A stretch of 64,000 bases of DNA from Parvularculaceae bacterium. Lineage in GTDB: Bacteria; Pseudomonadota; Alphaproteobacteria; Caulobacterales; Parvularculaceae. The stretch lies in contig JANQMJ010000019.1 of the NCBI GenBank assembly GCA_028280115.1, positions 1 to 64,000 of the forward strand. Direction: 5' to 3'. The notes under the pieces were generated by a model. The model saw only the letters and a list, made by a program, of their open reading frames with translations. It had not been told where the DNA came from and made no database searches. Within the stretch, counting starts at the first letter, position 1. Each line of letters starts with the position of its first letter. Below, piece after piece: positions 11,541 to 19,974 of this stretch. Position numbers and translations under genes: made by a program.

Positions 11541-12161
11541 ATGCCGGCCAGCAAAACCTCCTCCCGCCGCGACAAGGCCCCGCGCGCCTGGCAGCGCATG
11601 CTGTCGGGCCGCCGGCTCGATCTGCTCGATCCCTCGCCCATGGACATCGAAATCGAAGACATCGCCCACGGCCTGGCGCGGGTCGCCCGCTGGAACGGCC
11701 AGACCGTCGGCCCGCTGCCGTTCAATGTCGCCCAGCATTCCCTGATCGTTGAAAATTTCTGCGTCGAACTCAAACCCGGCTGGCCAGCCCGCTGGCGTCT
11801 TGCGGCTTTGTTGCATGACGCGCCGGAATTCGTCATCGGCGATCTGATCTCGCCGTTCAAACACCAGCTCGCCGGCCACTACCGAACCATCGAACGCCGC
11901 CTGCAACAGGCGGTGCATTTGCGTTTCGGCTTGCCGGCGGATCTTCCCGATGCGATTGAAAAGACCATCAAACGCGCCGACCGGGCCTGCGCCTTTTTCG
12001 AGGCGACCCAACTTGCCGGTTTCAACGTCAATGAGGCGCGCAGGTTCTTCGGCGCGCCGCGCGGCCTCGCGCCGATCGAACTCAAGACGATGACCGCCTA
12101 TCAGGCCCAGAAAGCCTATCTGGCGCGGTTCGAGGCCCTGCATCCGCTGACGCGGCGATAA
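11541..12161 (+). CDS. HD-domain phosphohydrolase (YfbR-like)
   Basis: A 206-residue HD-superfamily hydrolase. The metal-binding series is visible as H in NVAQHSLIVENF, HD in LAALLHDAPEFVIGDLISPFK, and a later D in KRADRACAFFEATQ. The layout resembles the YfbR/5'-deoxynucleotidase group, which removes phosphate from dNMPs; the substrate here is not proven. The ATG at 11541 is a moderate choice: a longer in-frame extension adds 37 proline/cysteine-rich residues. It is not obviously in an operon. Confidence 0.75.
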   Translation: MPASKTSSRRDKAPRAWQRMLSGRRLDLLDPSPMDIEIEDIAHGLARVARWNGQTVGPLPFNVAQHSLIVENFCVELKPGWPARWRLAALLHDAPEFVIGDLISPFKHQLAGHYRTIERRLQQAVHLRFGLPADLPDAIEKTIKRADRACAFFEATQLAGFNVNEARRFFGAPRGLAPIELKTMTAYQAQKAYLARFEALHPLTRR

Positions 12162-12297
12162 CAAGCGCGCGATCTCAACCCCCCGTGATGGCCGCACGGC
12201 TTCACAAAGACGGTTGGCGTCCCTTAAACATTGGCAAGACGAATGCGTAAGAGCTTTTTTGGGCGCGATTATCGCCCGGTTCCGGCGGTCTATCGGA

Positions 12298-12819
12298 ATG
12301 ATTATTGTCAGCGCGCTCAATTGCGCCGAGGCGGCGTTTGAACGGCACAGCCCGGGCTATGTGGTGTCCGTGCTCGATCGAGACGAGCCGACGCCGCCGG
12401 TTTTCGATTCCCTGGCGCCGGAAAATCACCTCAAGCTGATCGGCGATTGCTGCCGGCCGGACCGGCAAGCTTGCGCCGGAGAAAACAATCGTTGCCGCCT
12501 GCTCGTCGAGCTTGCCGGACGCTGGCGCCAAGAAGCCGATCCCAAGCCGCCGATCCTGATCCATTGTCATGAAGGCGCGGCGCGCTCCATGGCCGTGGCG
12601 TACATTCTCCTTTGCGCCATCGAGAACGGCGGTTGCGAAAAAGAGATCGCCCAGCGCCTGCGCCAGGCGGCGCCGCACGCCGATCCCAACCTGATGCTAG
12701 TGTCCGAAGCCGACGCCTTCATGGGCCGAAACGACCGCATGGTGGAGGCGGTCCTCGGGCTTTGTCCTTGCAGCGGCTGCGTCAACGCGCCGATCATTAC
12801 ACTTCCGGTCGCGGCGTAA
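12298..12819 (+). CDS. Tyrosine-phosphatase-like protein
   Basis: A 173-residue protein carrying the CX5R signature of protein tyrosine phosphatases in ILIHCHEGAARSMAVAYILL, where the catalytic Cys and Arg are spaced as required. An upstream aspartate (VLDRDEPTPP) could be the general acid. A C-terminal CPCSGC motif is unusual and might bind metal. The ATG at 12298 gives a natural N terminus (MIIVSALNCAEAAFE). Only 20 bases separate its stop from nadQ, so the two are probably cotranscribed, which hints at a link to NAD control or phosphoester metabolism; that link is inference. Confidence 0.75.
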   Translation: MIIVSALNCAEAAFERHSPGYVVSVLDRDEPTPPVFDSLAPENHLKLIGDCCRPDRQACAGENNRCRLLVELAGRWRQEADPKPPILIHCHEGAARSMAVAYILLCAIENGGCEKEIAQRLRQAAPHADPNLMLVSEADAFMGRNDRMVEAVLGLCPCSGCVNAPIITLPVAA

Positions 12820-12839
12820 ATCGTTATAGACCGGCCGCC

Positions 12840-13847
12840 ATGGCCAATGCGCGCTCGTCTGTCGCCGCTCATGTGGCAATCACGCTGAACGCCGTTTTGG
12901 CGGCGGTCGAACGCCAGCGGCCGAAAGTCCTGTGCGTTACGTCGGACGGCGATGTCGGCCTGCCCTACGGACCGTTTGATCCGCAACGCCACCGTACCTT
13001 CGAGATCGGCATGCGCGAATGGGTCGAACGCCAGACCAATGTTTCGCTCGGCTATATCGAACAGCTTTATACTTTCGGCGACAAAGGCCGCGAGGCGCCG
13101 GCCGCAGCGCTCGCCGGCGGCGCGGCGACGGATCGCGTCGTTTCGGTAGGCTATCTTGCCCTGGCGCCGGAGCCGGCCGAAGTGCTCGCCGAGGATGCGG
13201 CCTGGCGCGACTGGTACGGCTTTTTCCCGTGGGAAGACTGGCGCGACGGCGAACCGGCCGCTTTGCGCGCCTTTATCAAGCCCGGCCTTGCGGCGTGGAT
13301 CGCAAGCGCAGGCGATGCGAGACAGAAAAGCGCCCGTCGGGCGCGGGCCAATGTCGCCTTTGGCTGGAGCGGCATGGACTGGGAAGAAGAACGCACGCTC
13401 GACCGCTATGAGTTGCTTTATGAGGCGGGCCTGATTGTCGAGGCGCAACGGGACAGCCGGAAGAAGCAAGGCGCCGCAAAGCGATCCGATGCAAAGCATC
13501 CGCCGACCGGCGCGCCGATGATTTCCGATCACCGCCGCATTCTGGCGACCGCCATCGGTCGGCTGCGCGGCAAGCTGAAATACCGGCCGATCTTGTTTGA
13601 GATCACGCCGCCGACATTCACCCTTTTACAATTGCAGCGCACCGCCGAAGCGATTGTCGGCTTTGAATTTCACAAGCAGAATTTTCGCCGCAGCGTTGAA
13701 AAGTCCGGCTTTGTCGCCCGCACCGGCGAGATGACGCAGCAGGCCGGCGGTCGGCCGGCGGCCCTTTTCCGCGTCGACCGTGATGGCTTGCGCGCGCGCG
13801 CCGCCTCGGGCCTGGCCATTCCGCGCCTGCGCCATGGAGAGGCGTAA
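12840..13847 (+). CDS. nadQ: NadQ-type regulator of NAD biosynthesis
   Basis: A 335-residue protein of the alphaproteobacterial NAD-regulator type. The N-terminal two thirds look like a degenerate Nudix-related sensor domain. The C-terminal 100 residues form a winged helix like that of NrtR: FEITPPTFTLLQLQRTAEAI, then HKQNFRRSVEKSGFV and GGRPAALFR. Published comparative genomics placed this family (NadQ) as a repressor of nadABC in Alphaproteobacteria. Here nadA starts 3.4 kb downstream behind a perfect palindrome, which fits. The ATG at 12840 follows the phosphatase gene by 20 bases. Confidence 0.8.
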   Translation: MANARSSVAAHVAITLNAVLAAVERQRPKVLCVTSDGDVGLPYGPFDPQRHRTFEIGMREWVERQTNVSLGYIEQLYTFGDKGREAPAAALAGGAATDRVVSVGYLALAPEPAEVLAEDAAWRDWYGFFPWEDWRDGEPAALRAFIKPGLAAWIASAGDARQKSARRARANVAFGWSGMDWEEERTLDRYELLYEAGLIVEAQRDSRKKQGAAKRSDAKHPPTGAPMISDHRRILATAIGRLRGKLKYRPILFEITPPTFTLLQLQRTAEAIVGFEFHKQNFRRSVEKSGFVARTGEMTQQAGGRPAALFRVDRDGLRARAASGLAIPRLRHGEA

Positions 13848-13873
13848 CGCCGGCGAAATCGCCTTTGTTGCAG

Positions 13874-14773
13874 TTATTGCGGCGTGAAGGCGACATTGAA
13901 ACTGCGCAGCGCGCCGGGAGACCGTTGCAATGCCGAGCGCGCATCAACCAGACGGTCGTTCCCCATGACTCGTGCATCGTAGTTGAATGACTGTGAAATC
14001 TTTTCAATCGCAGCGATAGGATCGTCATGTGCAGGGGTCAGCAGTTCGACCAGCAAAACAGGCCGCAGCTGCGCAATCGTGCGTTGCGCGCCTTCGATGA
14101 CGTCCAGGTCGCAGCCTTCAACATCGATTTTGATGAAACCCACATCATCGAAACTGAACTCATCGATTGTCGCCAGCCGAACCGAAATCTTGGAATAGGA
14201 TGAAGACGAGTCGGGTTTTCTCAGGCTCGAGCACAAATGCGTATCCGCGCCGGACTTATCATGCGGGATATGCAGCTCGGCGACGCCGGCGCGGTTCGAA
14301 AGCGCGACTTCATGCACGCAAACATTCGCACCGAGTTTGCGACGCATAAAAGCCGCCAGCGCCGGATGGGGTTCAAAGGCCTCTACCTTACGGGCGATAT
14401 GCGACAGGGCGTAGCTGTAGCAGCCGCGATTGGCGCCGACATCTATCGCGACACAGTCCGCCGGCGCCAGCTGGCGCAGGATACCCAGTTCTGGCTCGCC
14501 CGCGCGGCGCAGTTTTGCGATCTTGTAGGGGTAATAAACCCGCGCAGGCAAAAGCTGCTTGAGGCGGTCTTCGATCCCAAGGCCCATGGGTCCCTGCAAC
14601 ATATAGCGATGCACATCATTATAGCCGGCTTTGTCATGATCGCACGCAAAGGCGCAACCAAGGCCGGCCTCAAGGCTTTTCCTGTATCGGCCGCGAAGCC
14701 TCGCGCCCGCCACCTCGGCCTTGCCGCACCTGGACCCCAATAAGCCCCGCACGGAAAAGGAATGATAAATCAA
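13874..14773 (-). CDS. FkbM family methyltransferase
   Basis: A SAM-dependent methyltransferase-fold protein. Motif I is CVAIDVGANRGCYSYALS and is followed by the acidic residue of strand 2 in VEAFEPHPALAAFM. The FkbM segment IKIDVEGCDLDVIEGAQ is clear. FkbM proteins O-methylate sugars or polyketides, often in surface polysaccharide pathways. The outermost start is a TTG at 14773, which overlaps a repeat that may be an operator; ATG at 14602 is another option, though it removes 57 residues. It converges on nadQ and is divergent from marR. Confidence 0.8.
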   Translation of the reverse strand: MIYHSFSVRGLLGSRCGKAEVAGARLRGRYRKSLEAGLGCAFACDHDKAGYNDVHRYMLQGPMGLGIEDRLKQLLPARVYYPYKIAKLRRAGEPELGILRQLAPADCVAIDVGANRGCYSYALSHIARKVEAFEPHPALAAFMRRKLGANVCVHEVALSNRAGVAELHIPHDKSGADTHLCSSLRKPDSSSSYSKISVRLATIDEFSFDDVGFIKIDVEGCDLDVIEGAQRTIAQLRPVLLVELLTPAHDDPIAAIEKISQSFNYDARVMGNDRLVDARSALQRSPGALRSFNVAFTPQ

Positions 14774-14831
14774 TGGCTTATGGGCGGGGTTGATTTATAC
14801 AATTTTTTTCGCAATTATTTTAATAAATCAA
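14765..14831. promoter_or_regulatory. Three copies of a 9-bp operator-like motif
   Basis: ATAAATCAA occurs at 14765-14773 and 14823-14831, and its reverse complement TTGATTTAT at 14790-14798. The last two form a 9-bp perfect inverted repeat around an AT-rich core that probably contains the marR promoter. The third copy lies at the proposed FkbM start. This arrangement suggests MarR autoregulation and possible control of the divergent gene. Confidence 0.45.
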
Positions 14832-14844
14832 GGAACCTGACGGC

Positions 14845-15345
14845 ATGGCGCAATTTTTTGACGCATACGGCCCAGCTTTTTTGGGCCTTCAACTGCACAA
14901 ACTGCTCAGTGAAATAGATCGCAGCGGAACCGAGGCGCTTTCCAAAACGTCCACTCGGGTTCCTTCGCGGCTTTCATCCTCGCTCATTTATCTAAAACAT
15001 TGCGGGCCATGCTCCATTACCGAATTGGCGCAATCACTGAGCATGTCGCATCAACTGATTGGTCAAAGGCTGGAGCTTTTGCGAAAGCACAAGCTCATAA
15101 AGGAACGCGTCGACCCAAATGACGGCCGCAAGAGCCTTATTCAGTTGAGCGCCCTAGGCGTGAAAGCGGCAAACGAAATTGAGTCCGTCGGAAAAATTGC
15201 TGCAAAAGTCTACGTTCAGCTTTTTGACGAAATCGGAATCGATGTTTTTGACGGCGTCGTCAAACTCAGACGCGCGCTCAATGACCGTTCGCTCGATTTA
15301 AGAATTCGCGAAGCGGCGAAAGCGAAAAACAAAAGGGCGGCATAA
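14845..15345 (+). CDS. MarR family transcriptional regulator
   Basis: A 166-residue winged-helix regulator. The helix-turn-helix lies in SITELAQSLSMSHQLIGQRLELLRKHKLI and is followed by the wing VDPNDGRKSLIQLSALG. The length fits the family. AAGGAACC precedes the ATG. The stop codon overlaps the start of the CPBP protease gene (TAATG), so the two are translationally coupled and the regulator probably responds to a signal relevant to that protease. Confidence 0.85.
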   Translation: MAQFFDAYGPAFLGLQLHKLLSEIDRSGTEALSKTSTRVPSRLSSSLIYLKHCGPCSITELAQSLSMSHQLIGQRLELLRKHKLIKERVDPNDGRKSLIQLSALGVKAANEIESVGKIAAKVYVQLFDEIGIDVFDGVVKLRRALNDRSLDLRIREAAKAKNKRAA

Positions 15346-16067
15346 TGTCTTCTGCGCAAACCCCTCAAGCTATTCGCATGGGCGCCGCCGCCGACATCCT
15401 GATTGCGTTGGTCGTCGCCTTTGGGGTTAAGGCTATATTTCACCCGATTTCATGGCAGTTCGCCAGCCTTCCCGCAGCAATCGCAGGCCTCGTCGTTGCA
15501 ACCCTTTTATTACGGAGAAGAGGGCTGCGCTGGGCGGATCTGGGTCTAAAGCTGCCCACAACACTATTAGGCTATTTAACGCTCCCAGTGCTGGCGGCGA
15601 TTGCTTTCATATTGGCGGTCGGCGTTGGCGGCGGCGTTGCGCTCTATTTAAATTCCGCCCTGGGCGAGGCTGTTATCGACCCGGAAGAACGCTTTGGAAA
15701 CCTGCAAGGCAATATCTCGCTACTAGCGCTATGGATTTTTCTTGGATGGGCCGTCGGGGGATTTTTCGAAGAAATGTTCTTCCGGGGGTTTTTGATTACC
15801 CGGCTTGACCATTTTTTTAACGGAGATATGGCGACGAAAGGGCTGCGGTGGACGCTGCTGCTGAGCGTTGCCTTGCCTGCGATTATTTTCGGCGGCGCCC
15901 ATTTTTATTACCAGGGCCTTCGCGGCGCGATTATTGTTACCGCGATGGGACTCGCTTTTGGCGCATGTTACGTGCTTTTTGGAAGACGTCTGTGGCCGGT
16001 GATCATCGCGCACGGTTCAATCGATACGCTGAGTTTCGTCGCCCAATATCTCGACGCCGACTGGTGA
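15345..16067 (+). CDS. CPBP family intramembrane metalloprotease
   Basis: A 240-residue multi-pass membrane protein of the CPBP (CAAX protease/bacteriocin-processing) family. The motif EEMFFRGFLITRL carries the paired glutamates and the arginine, GAHFYYQG supplies a histidine in the next helix, and IIAHGSIDTLSF the last histidine motif. Bacterial members cleave or modify membrane peptides; the substrate is unknown. It begins one base inside the marR stop codon. Confidence 0.85.
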   Translation: MSSAQTPQAIRMGAAADILIALVVAFGVKAIFHPISWQFASLPAAIAGLVVATLLLRRRGLRWADLGLKLPTTLLGYLTLPVLAAIAFILAVGVGGGVALYLNSALGEAVIDPEERFGNLQGNISLLALWIFLGWAVGGFFEEMFFRGFLITRLDHFFNGDMATKGLRWTLLLSVALPAIIFGGAHFYYQGLRGAIIVTAMGLAFGACYVLFGRRLWPVIIAHGSIDTLSFVAQYLDADW

Positions 16068-16091
16068 GCCGGAGAATGATGCAAACACTCG

Positions 16092-16544
16092 TCAATTCGA
16101 CAATTCTTCCTTGTAAGAGTCGAGCACGCCATCCCAACCTTGGTCGTATTTACCGCGCCACTCGGCGCCGTCGGAACGCTTGTCCCAGCCGCGGTGAATA
16201 AGCGTCAGCGTCGATTTTCCATTGCCTGCGTCGTCAAACGTTGCTTCGACTTCGGTCTGTTTTTCCGGCGCCTCAAGCACCCAGGAAAAGACCAGGCGCC
16301 GCGGCGGTTCGCACAGTTTGACCCTGCCCCATTCTCGCTGGTTGCCGGACTTGTCGATTTCATAGACTCGTCCGCCTTCTATCGCCTCAAAGACGACCGT
16401 CTTCGCATTCTCCAACGAAAGCGAATGAGTCGCCAGCGGCCACCACAGATGGATATTGGCGGTGAAATGGCGGAAGGCTTTATCGGCCGGCGCATCTAAT
16501 GTGAGCGTCTTAACGATCGGATCGGTGGCGGCTGCGGTCGACAT
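16092..16544 (-). CDS. SRPBCC (AHSA1-like) domain protein
   Basis: A 150-residue START/SRPBCC-fold protein. It begins with TLDAPADKAFRHFTANIHLWW and ends with the family's RGWDKRSDGAEWRGKYDQGWDGVLDSYKEEL. Such proteins bind hydrophobic ligands. It is paired with the arsR gene directly upstream on the same strand, a very common arrangement in which the ArsR repressor controls the SRPBCC gene. A mosaic repeat of about 100 bp separates the two genes. Confidence 0.85.
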   Translation of the reverse strand: MSTAAATDPIVKTLTLDAPADKAFRHFTANIHLWWPLATHSLSLENAKTVVFEAIEGGRVYEIDKSGNQREWGRVKLCEPPRRLVFSWVLEAPEKQTEVEATFDDAGNGKSTLTLIHRGWDKRSDGAEWRGKYDQGWDGVLDSYKEELSN

Positions 16545-16571
16545 GGCTGTTCCTTTTCTGATGCAAGCGGC

Positions 16572-16677
16572 CTAGAGCGCGTTCACTTTAATCGGAGTCA
16601 TGAACGCGCTCTAGATTCTTGTTTTGTCGCGTTTTCGACGGAAAACCGGTTCCCACTTTTCCTGAAAACGCTCTAGG
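16572..16677. repeat. Mosaic palindromic repeat, copy 1
   Basis: A composite element. A perfect 14-bp inverted repeat, CTAGAGCGCGTTCA (16572-16585) and TGAACGCGCTCTAG (16601-16614), is followed by a second module with ACCGGTTCCCACTTTTCC and ending CGCTCTAGG. Reverse-complemented, it has the same architecture as copies at 27793-27901 and 38209-38315: CCTAGAGCG, then AAGTG...CGGTTxTGC-like sequence, CGCGAxAAAACAA, then a terminal hairpin closed by CTAG or TTAG. The arsR stop codon lies inside its last bases. Confidence 0.75.
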
Positions 16678-16978
16678 CGTCGCGGGCTTCGAGCGAGCGC
16701 TTGTAGGCGCCGAGCGCGTCGTCCCAGAATCGGTCGAAATAATCGCGCAGCGCGGCAAGCCCTTCCGTATCGAGACGATAGATGCGCTTGACGCCCTGAC
16801 GCGTTTCAGCAACCAGACCGGCCTGCTTGAGCACTTTTAGATGCTGCGAAACCGCCGGCCGCGAGACCGGCAGGCCGTCGGCCAAAGCCCCCACCGAGGC
16901 GGGCCCTTGGCGCAGTCTTTCAAAGACCGCCAAGCGGATGGGCGCGGCCAGGGCTTCAAACTTTTCTCCGTAAGTCAT
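16673..16978 (-). CDS. ArsR family transcriptional regulator
   Basis: A 101-residue winged-helix repressor. FEALAAPIRLAVFERLRQGP starts the fold, and the recognition region is LPVSRPAVSQHLKVLKQAGLV with the wing ETRQGVKRIYRLD. No metal-binding cysteines are present, so this is the SdpR-like, non-metal subgroup usually paired with SRPBCC genes, as here. Its start codon lies at the centre of a perfect palindrome, and its stop lies in a mosaic repeat. Confidence 0.88.
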   Translation of the reverse strand: MTYGEKFEALAAPIRLAVFERLRQGPASVGALADGLPVSRPAVSQHLKVLKQAGLVAETRQGVKRIYRLDTEGLAALRDYFDRFWDDALGAYKRSLEARDA

Positions 16979-17020
16979 GACTTACATATGGAACAATTTT
17001 ATTCATAAGTCAACACTTAC
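16970..17020. promoter_or_regulatory. ArsR operator sites
   Basis: GTAAGTCATGACTTAC (16970-16985) is a perfect 16-bp palindrome that includes the arsR start codon at its centre. A related inverted repeat, AAGT-CAAC-ACTT, lies at 17007-17018 in the AT-rich promoter. Two related sites 30-35 bases apart around the start suggest tight autorepression. Confidence 0.65.
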
Positions 17021-17128
17021 ATAGCGTCCGGCGGCCGCGCGGGGTCCGCCCGTGTCCTTACTCATGGAAATTTGAGGAGAGCTTTGTTGACGGCTTCGTC
17101 ATTTTCGCTAGGGTTCGCGCTTCGCCTC

Positions 17129-17158
17129 TTGAGGGCGTATTTTTTCACCCCATATATG
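17129..17158 (+). promoter_or_regulatory. Predicted nadA promoter
   Basis: TTGAGG (17129-17134) and TATATG (17153-17158) are spaced by 18 bases, with transcription expected near 17165 and a leader of about 50 bases before the nadA ATG. The -10 lies in the left arm of the palindromic operator. A weaker alternative, TTGACG (17087-17092) with TAGGGT (17109-17114), lies upstream. Confidence 0.5.
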
Positions 17159-17177
17159 CTCAGTCTGAGCATATATG
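17151..17177. promoter_or_regulatory. Perfect 27-bp palindrome, likely NadQ operator
   Basis: CATATATGCTCAG (17151-17163) and CTGAGCATATATG (17165-17177) are exact reverse complements around one central base. The site covers the predicted nadA -10 and lies 40 bases before the nadA ATG. With a NadQ-type regulator encoded 3.4 kb upstream, repression of nadABC through this site is the natural reading; direct binding is not shown by the sequence. Confidence 0.75.
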
Positions 17178-17216
17178 CCTGATGCGTATCACGGACAAAC
17201 AAAGCTGGAGGCGTTT

Positions 17217-18317
17217 ATGCCTGATTTCGGCGGTTATCCCGAAGCGCACGCGCTGCCCTTCACCGATGAAGTGCGGCGCAAGACCGATCATCTTTATCCC
17301 AAGATCGCGCGGTTCATTCCCGAAATCGAATGGCGCGTGCATGCGCCCTATATCGCCGCGATTAACGATCTCAAGCGCGAAAAGAACGCCGTCATTCTGG
17401 CGCACAATTATATGACGCCGGAGATCTTCAACTGCGTGGGCGATTTTTCCGGCGACTCGCTCCAGCTCGCCAAGGAAGCGGCCAAGACCGACGCCGACGT
17501 GATCGTCCAGGCGGGCGTCCACTTCATGGCGGAAACCTCGAAAATTCTGTGCCCGGAAAAAACCGTGCTGATCCCCGATATGCGCGCGGGTTGTTCGCTC
17601 GCCGCCTCGATCACCGGCGCGGATGTACGGCTTTTAAAACAGAAATATCCCGGCGCGCCGGTCGTCACTTATGTGAATACGACCGCCGACGTCAAAGCGG
17701 AAACCGATATCTGCTGCACGTCGTCCAACGCCGTCGAGGTCGTCGAGCACGCCGCCAAAGAATGGGGCTCGGACACGGTCATCTTTCTGCCCGACCAGTA
17801 TCTCGCGCGCAATGTCGCGGCGGCGACGGACGTGAAAATCATCACCTGGGCCGGCGCCTGCGAAGTCCATGAACGCTTTACCGCCGAGGACATCCGCGAG
17901 ATCCGCGAAGGCAATCCGGGCGTCATCGTCCTCGCCCATCCCGAATGCCCGCCGGACGTCATCGCCGAGGCCGATTTCGCCGGCTCGACCAGCGGTCTTT
18001 CCAATTACGTCAAGGAAAACCAGCCGCAAAACGTCGTCCTGCTGACCGAATGTTCCATGTCCGACAATGTTGCGGCGGAAAATCCCGACGTCCATTTCAT
18101 GCGGCCGTGCAATCTCTGCCCCCATATGAAGCGCATCACCCTGCCGAAAATCCTGCGCGCCTTACAGACCATGGAGCATAAGGTGGAGATCGATCCCGAC
18201 GTCATCGCGCGGGCCCGCGCCGCCATCGAGCGCATGATCGCCCTGCCCTTAAAGCGCCAGTCGATGTATAATCACACCCGCGCGCCGGAAGTCGCGGCCG
18301 TGGAATCAAGAGTTTGA
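17217..18317 (+). CDS. nadA: Quinolinate synthase
   Basis: Cytosolic [4Fe-4S] enzyme that condenses iminoaspartate with dihydroxyacetone phosphate to quinolinate, the second step of NAD synthesis from aspartate. The 366-residue protein shows [39 protein letters not shown] and the C-terminal cluster cysteines in [15 protein letters not shown]. The ATG at 17217 has GGAGG five bases upstream; an in-frame ATG at 17175 lies in the operator and is rejected. It is the first gene of nadA-nadB-nadC. Confidence 0.97.
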   Translation: MPDFGGYPEAHALPFTDEVRRKTDHLYPKIARFIPEIEWRVHAPYIAAINDLKREKNAVILAHNYMTPEIFNCVGDFSGDSLQLAKEAAKTDADVIVQAGVHFMAETSKILCPEKTVLIPDMRAGCSLAASITGADVRLLKQKYPGAPVVTYVNTTADVKAETDICCTSSNAVEVVEHAAKEWGSDTVIFLPDQYLARNVAAATDVKIITWAGACEVHERFTAEDIREIREGNPGVIVLAHPECPPDVIAEADFAGSTSGLSNYVKENQPQNVVLLTECSMSDNVAAENPDVHFMRPCNLCPHMKRITLPKILRALQTMEHKVEIDPDVIARARAAIERMIALPLKRQSMYNHTRAPEVAAVESRV

Positions 18318-18349
18318 AGCGGCGCTTATGAAGCCGACCCTTCTCGCCG

Positions 18350-18415
18350 CTCATTCCCGCGAAAGCGGGAATCCAGATTAACCGTCAAATGGATTCCCGC
18401 TTTCGCGGGAATGAG
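18350..18415. repeat. Long inverted repeat between nadA and nadB
   Basis: A 26-bp arm at 18350-18375, containing ATTCCCGCGAAAGCGGGAAT, is matched exactly by its reverse complement at 18390-18415 across a 14-base loop. Each arm is itself a near palindrome, so alternative small hairpins are possible. This is a widespread type of dispersed bacterial palindromic repeat. In the nad transcript it would form a very stable hairpin just before nadB and could set the ratio of nadA to nadBC message. Confidence 0.85.
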
Positions 18416-18426
18416 CGGGGGGTTCC

Positions 18427-19974
18427 TTGGCGAACAAATCCGACATCCTCATCATCGGCGCCGGGATCGCGGGGCTTTATACCGCGCTCAAGCTCGCCCC
18501 GCGCCCGGTCACGGTAATCACCGCCCGCCCGCCGGGCGAAGCGGGCTCGAGTCCCTGGGCGCAAGGCGGTCTTGCCGCCGCCGTCGGGCCGGACGACACG
18601 CCGAACCTTCATTTCGCCGACACCGTGCAGGCGGGCGCCGGCCTCGTCGATCCGGAAGCGGCGAGCGTCCTAGTCGATGGCGGCGCGGCGGCGGTCGAAG
18701 ACCTTGTCGGCTATGGCGTTGATTTCGACCGCGACGAAAACGGCGAGTTGAAACTCGGCCGCGAGGCCGCCCATTGCCGCAACCGCATCGTTCATGCGGC
18801 CGGCGATCAGGCCGGCGCGGCGATCATGGCCGCGCTTGTCGCCGCCGCGCGCAAGACCGACCACATTACGATCCTTGAACGCATCGTGGTTGAGGATTTA
18901 CTGCTCGACGACAATGGCGCGGTCGGCGGCGTCCTGGTTTACGACCCCAAGCAAAGCGAACGCGCAATCGTTGACGCCGCCGAAACCGTGCTCGCCACCG
19001 GCGGGCTCGGCGGGCTATACGCAGTCACCACCAATCCGACGCCGGCGCAAGGCCACGGGCTCGCCTTCGCCGCCCGCGCGGGCGCCATCGTGCGCGATCC
19101 CGAATTCGTGCAGTTTCACCCCACCGCGCTCGATCTCGGCCTTGATCCCGCGCCCCTGGCGACGGAGGCCTTGCGCGGCGACGGCGCCGTTCTGGTCAAC
19201 CAGGACGGGCGCGCCTTCATGACCGACTATCACAAGGACGCCGATCTCGCCCCGCGCGACGTCGTCGCCCGCGCTGTCGAGGCGGAGATTACGGCCGGTC
19301 GCGGCGCCTGTCTCGATGCGCGCGACAGCATCGGCGAAGCATTCCCTCAAGCCTTCCCCACAGTCTTTGCGTCATGCCAAAAGGCCGGTCTTGATCCGCG
19401 AACCGCGCTGATGCCCGTCGCACCCGCCGCGCATTATCACATGGGCGGCGTGATCACCGACCTTGACGGCGCATCGAGCATCGAGGGGCTGTGGGCCGTG
19501 GGCGAAGTCGCCTCTTCAGGCGTGCATGGCGCCAACCGGCTCGCATCCAATTCCCTGCTTGAAGCGCTGGTCTTCGGCGCGCGCATCGCCAACGCCCTGC
19601 GCGACAAGGAAACCGCGCCGCGCCATGACGCCGGCGCGCCCGCCGACCGCCAGGATCTGGCGCCGAAGCCCGCCGCCCCTGCGGCCATGAAGCGCCTGCG
19701 CAAGGCGATGTCGGCCGGCTGCGCGCTGATGCGCTCGGCGCAAAGTCTTTATAAAACGATCGACGTGATTAACGAGCTCGGCGCCCATCCCTCCATGACC
19801 AGCGGCCTTAAGAGCGCGCTCGTCTCTGCGGAGCTGATCGTGCAGGGCGCGCTGTCGCGCGAAGAATCGCGCGGCGCCCATTACCGCAGCGATTTTCCGC
19901 AAACCGACGATGAGGCGTTCCATACGGAAATCTGCGCCACCGACGGCGCCAACAGCGAGGAGGAGGAAGAATGA
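18427..19974 (+). CDS. nadB: L-aspartate oxidase
   Basis: FAD-dependent cytosolic oxidase that converts aspartate to iminoaspartate for NadA. The 515-residue protein has the FAD motif [19 protein letters not shown], the family signature [14 protein letters not shown], the active-site region [10 protein letters not shown], and [13 protein letters not shown] plus [17 protein letters not shown] near the C-terminal flavin site. The tail EEEEE is unusual but harmless. Translation starts at TTG (18427), with a G-rich ribosome binding site right behind the long hairpin. Its stop overlaps nadC by four bases. Confidence 0.96.
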   Translation: MANKSDILIIGAGIAGLYTALKLAPRPVTVITARPPGEAGSSPWAQGGLAAAVGPDDTPNLHFADTVQAGAGLVDPEAASVLVDGGAAAVEDLVGYGVDFDRDENGELKLGREAAHCRNRIVHAAGDQAGAAIMAALVAAARKTDHITILERIVVEDLLLDDNGAVGGVLVYDPKQSERAIVDAAETVLATGGLGGLYAVTTNPTPAQGHGLAFAARAGAIVRDPEFVQFHPTALDLGLDPAPLATEALRGDGAVLVNQDGRAFMTDYHKDADLAPRDVVARAVEAEITAGRGACLDARDSIGEAFPQAFPTVFASCQKAGLDPRTALMPVAPAAHYHMGGVITDLDGASSIEGLWAVGEVASSGVHGANRLASNSLLEALVFGARIANALRDKETAPRHDAGAPADRQDLAPKPAAPAAMKRLRKAMSAGCALMRSAQSLYKTIDVINELGAHPSMTSGLKSALVSAELIVQGALSREESRGAHYRSDFPQTDDEAFHTEICATDGANSEEEEE

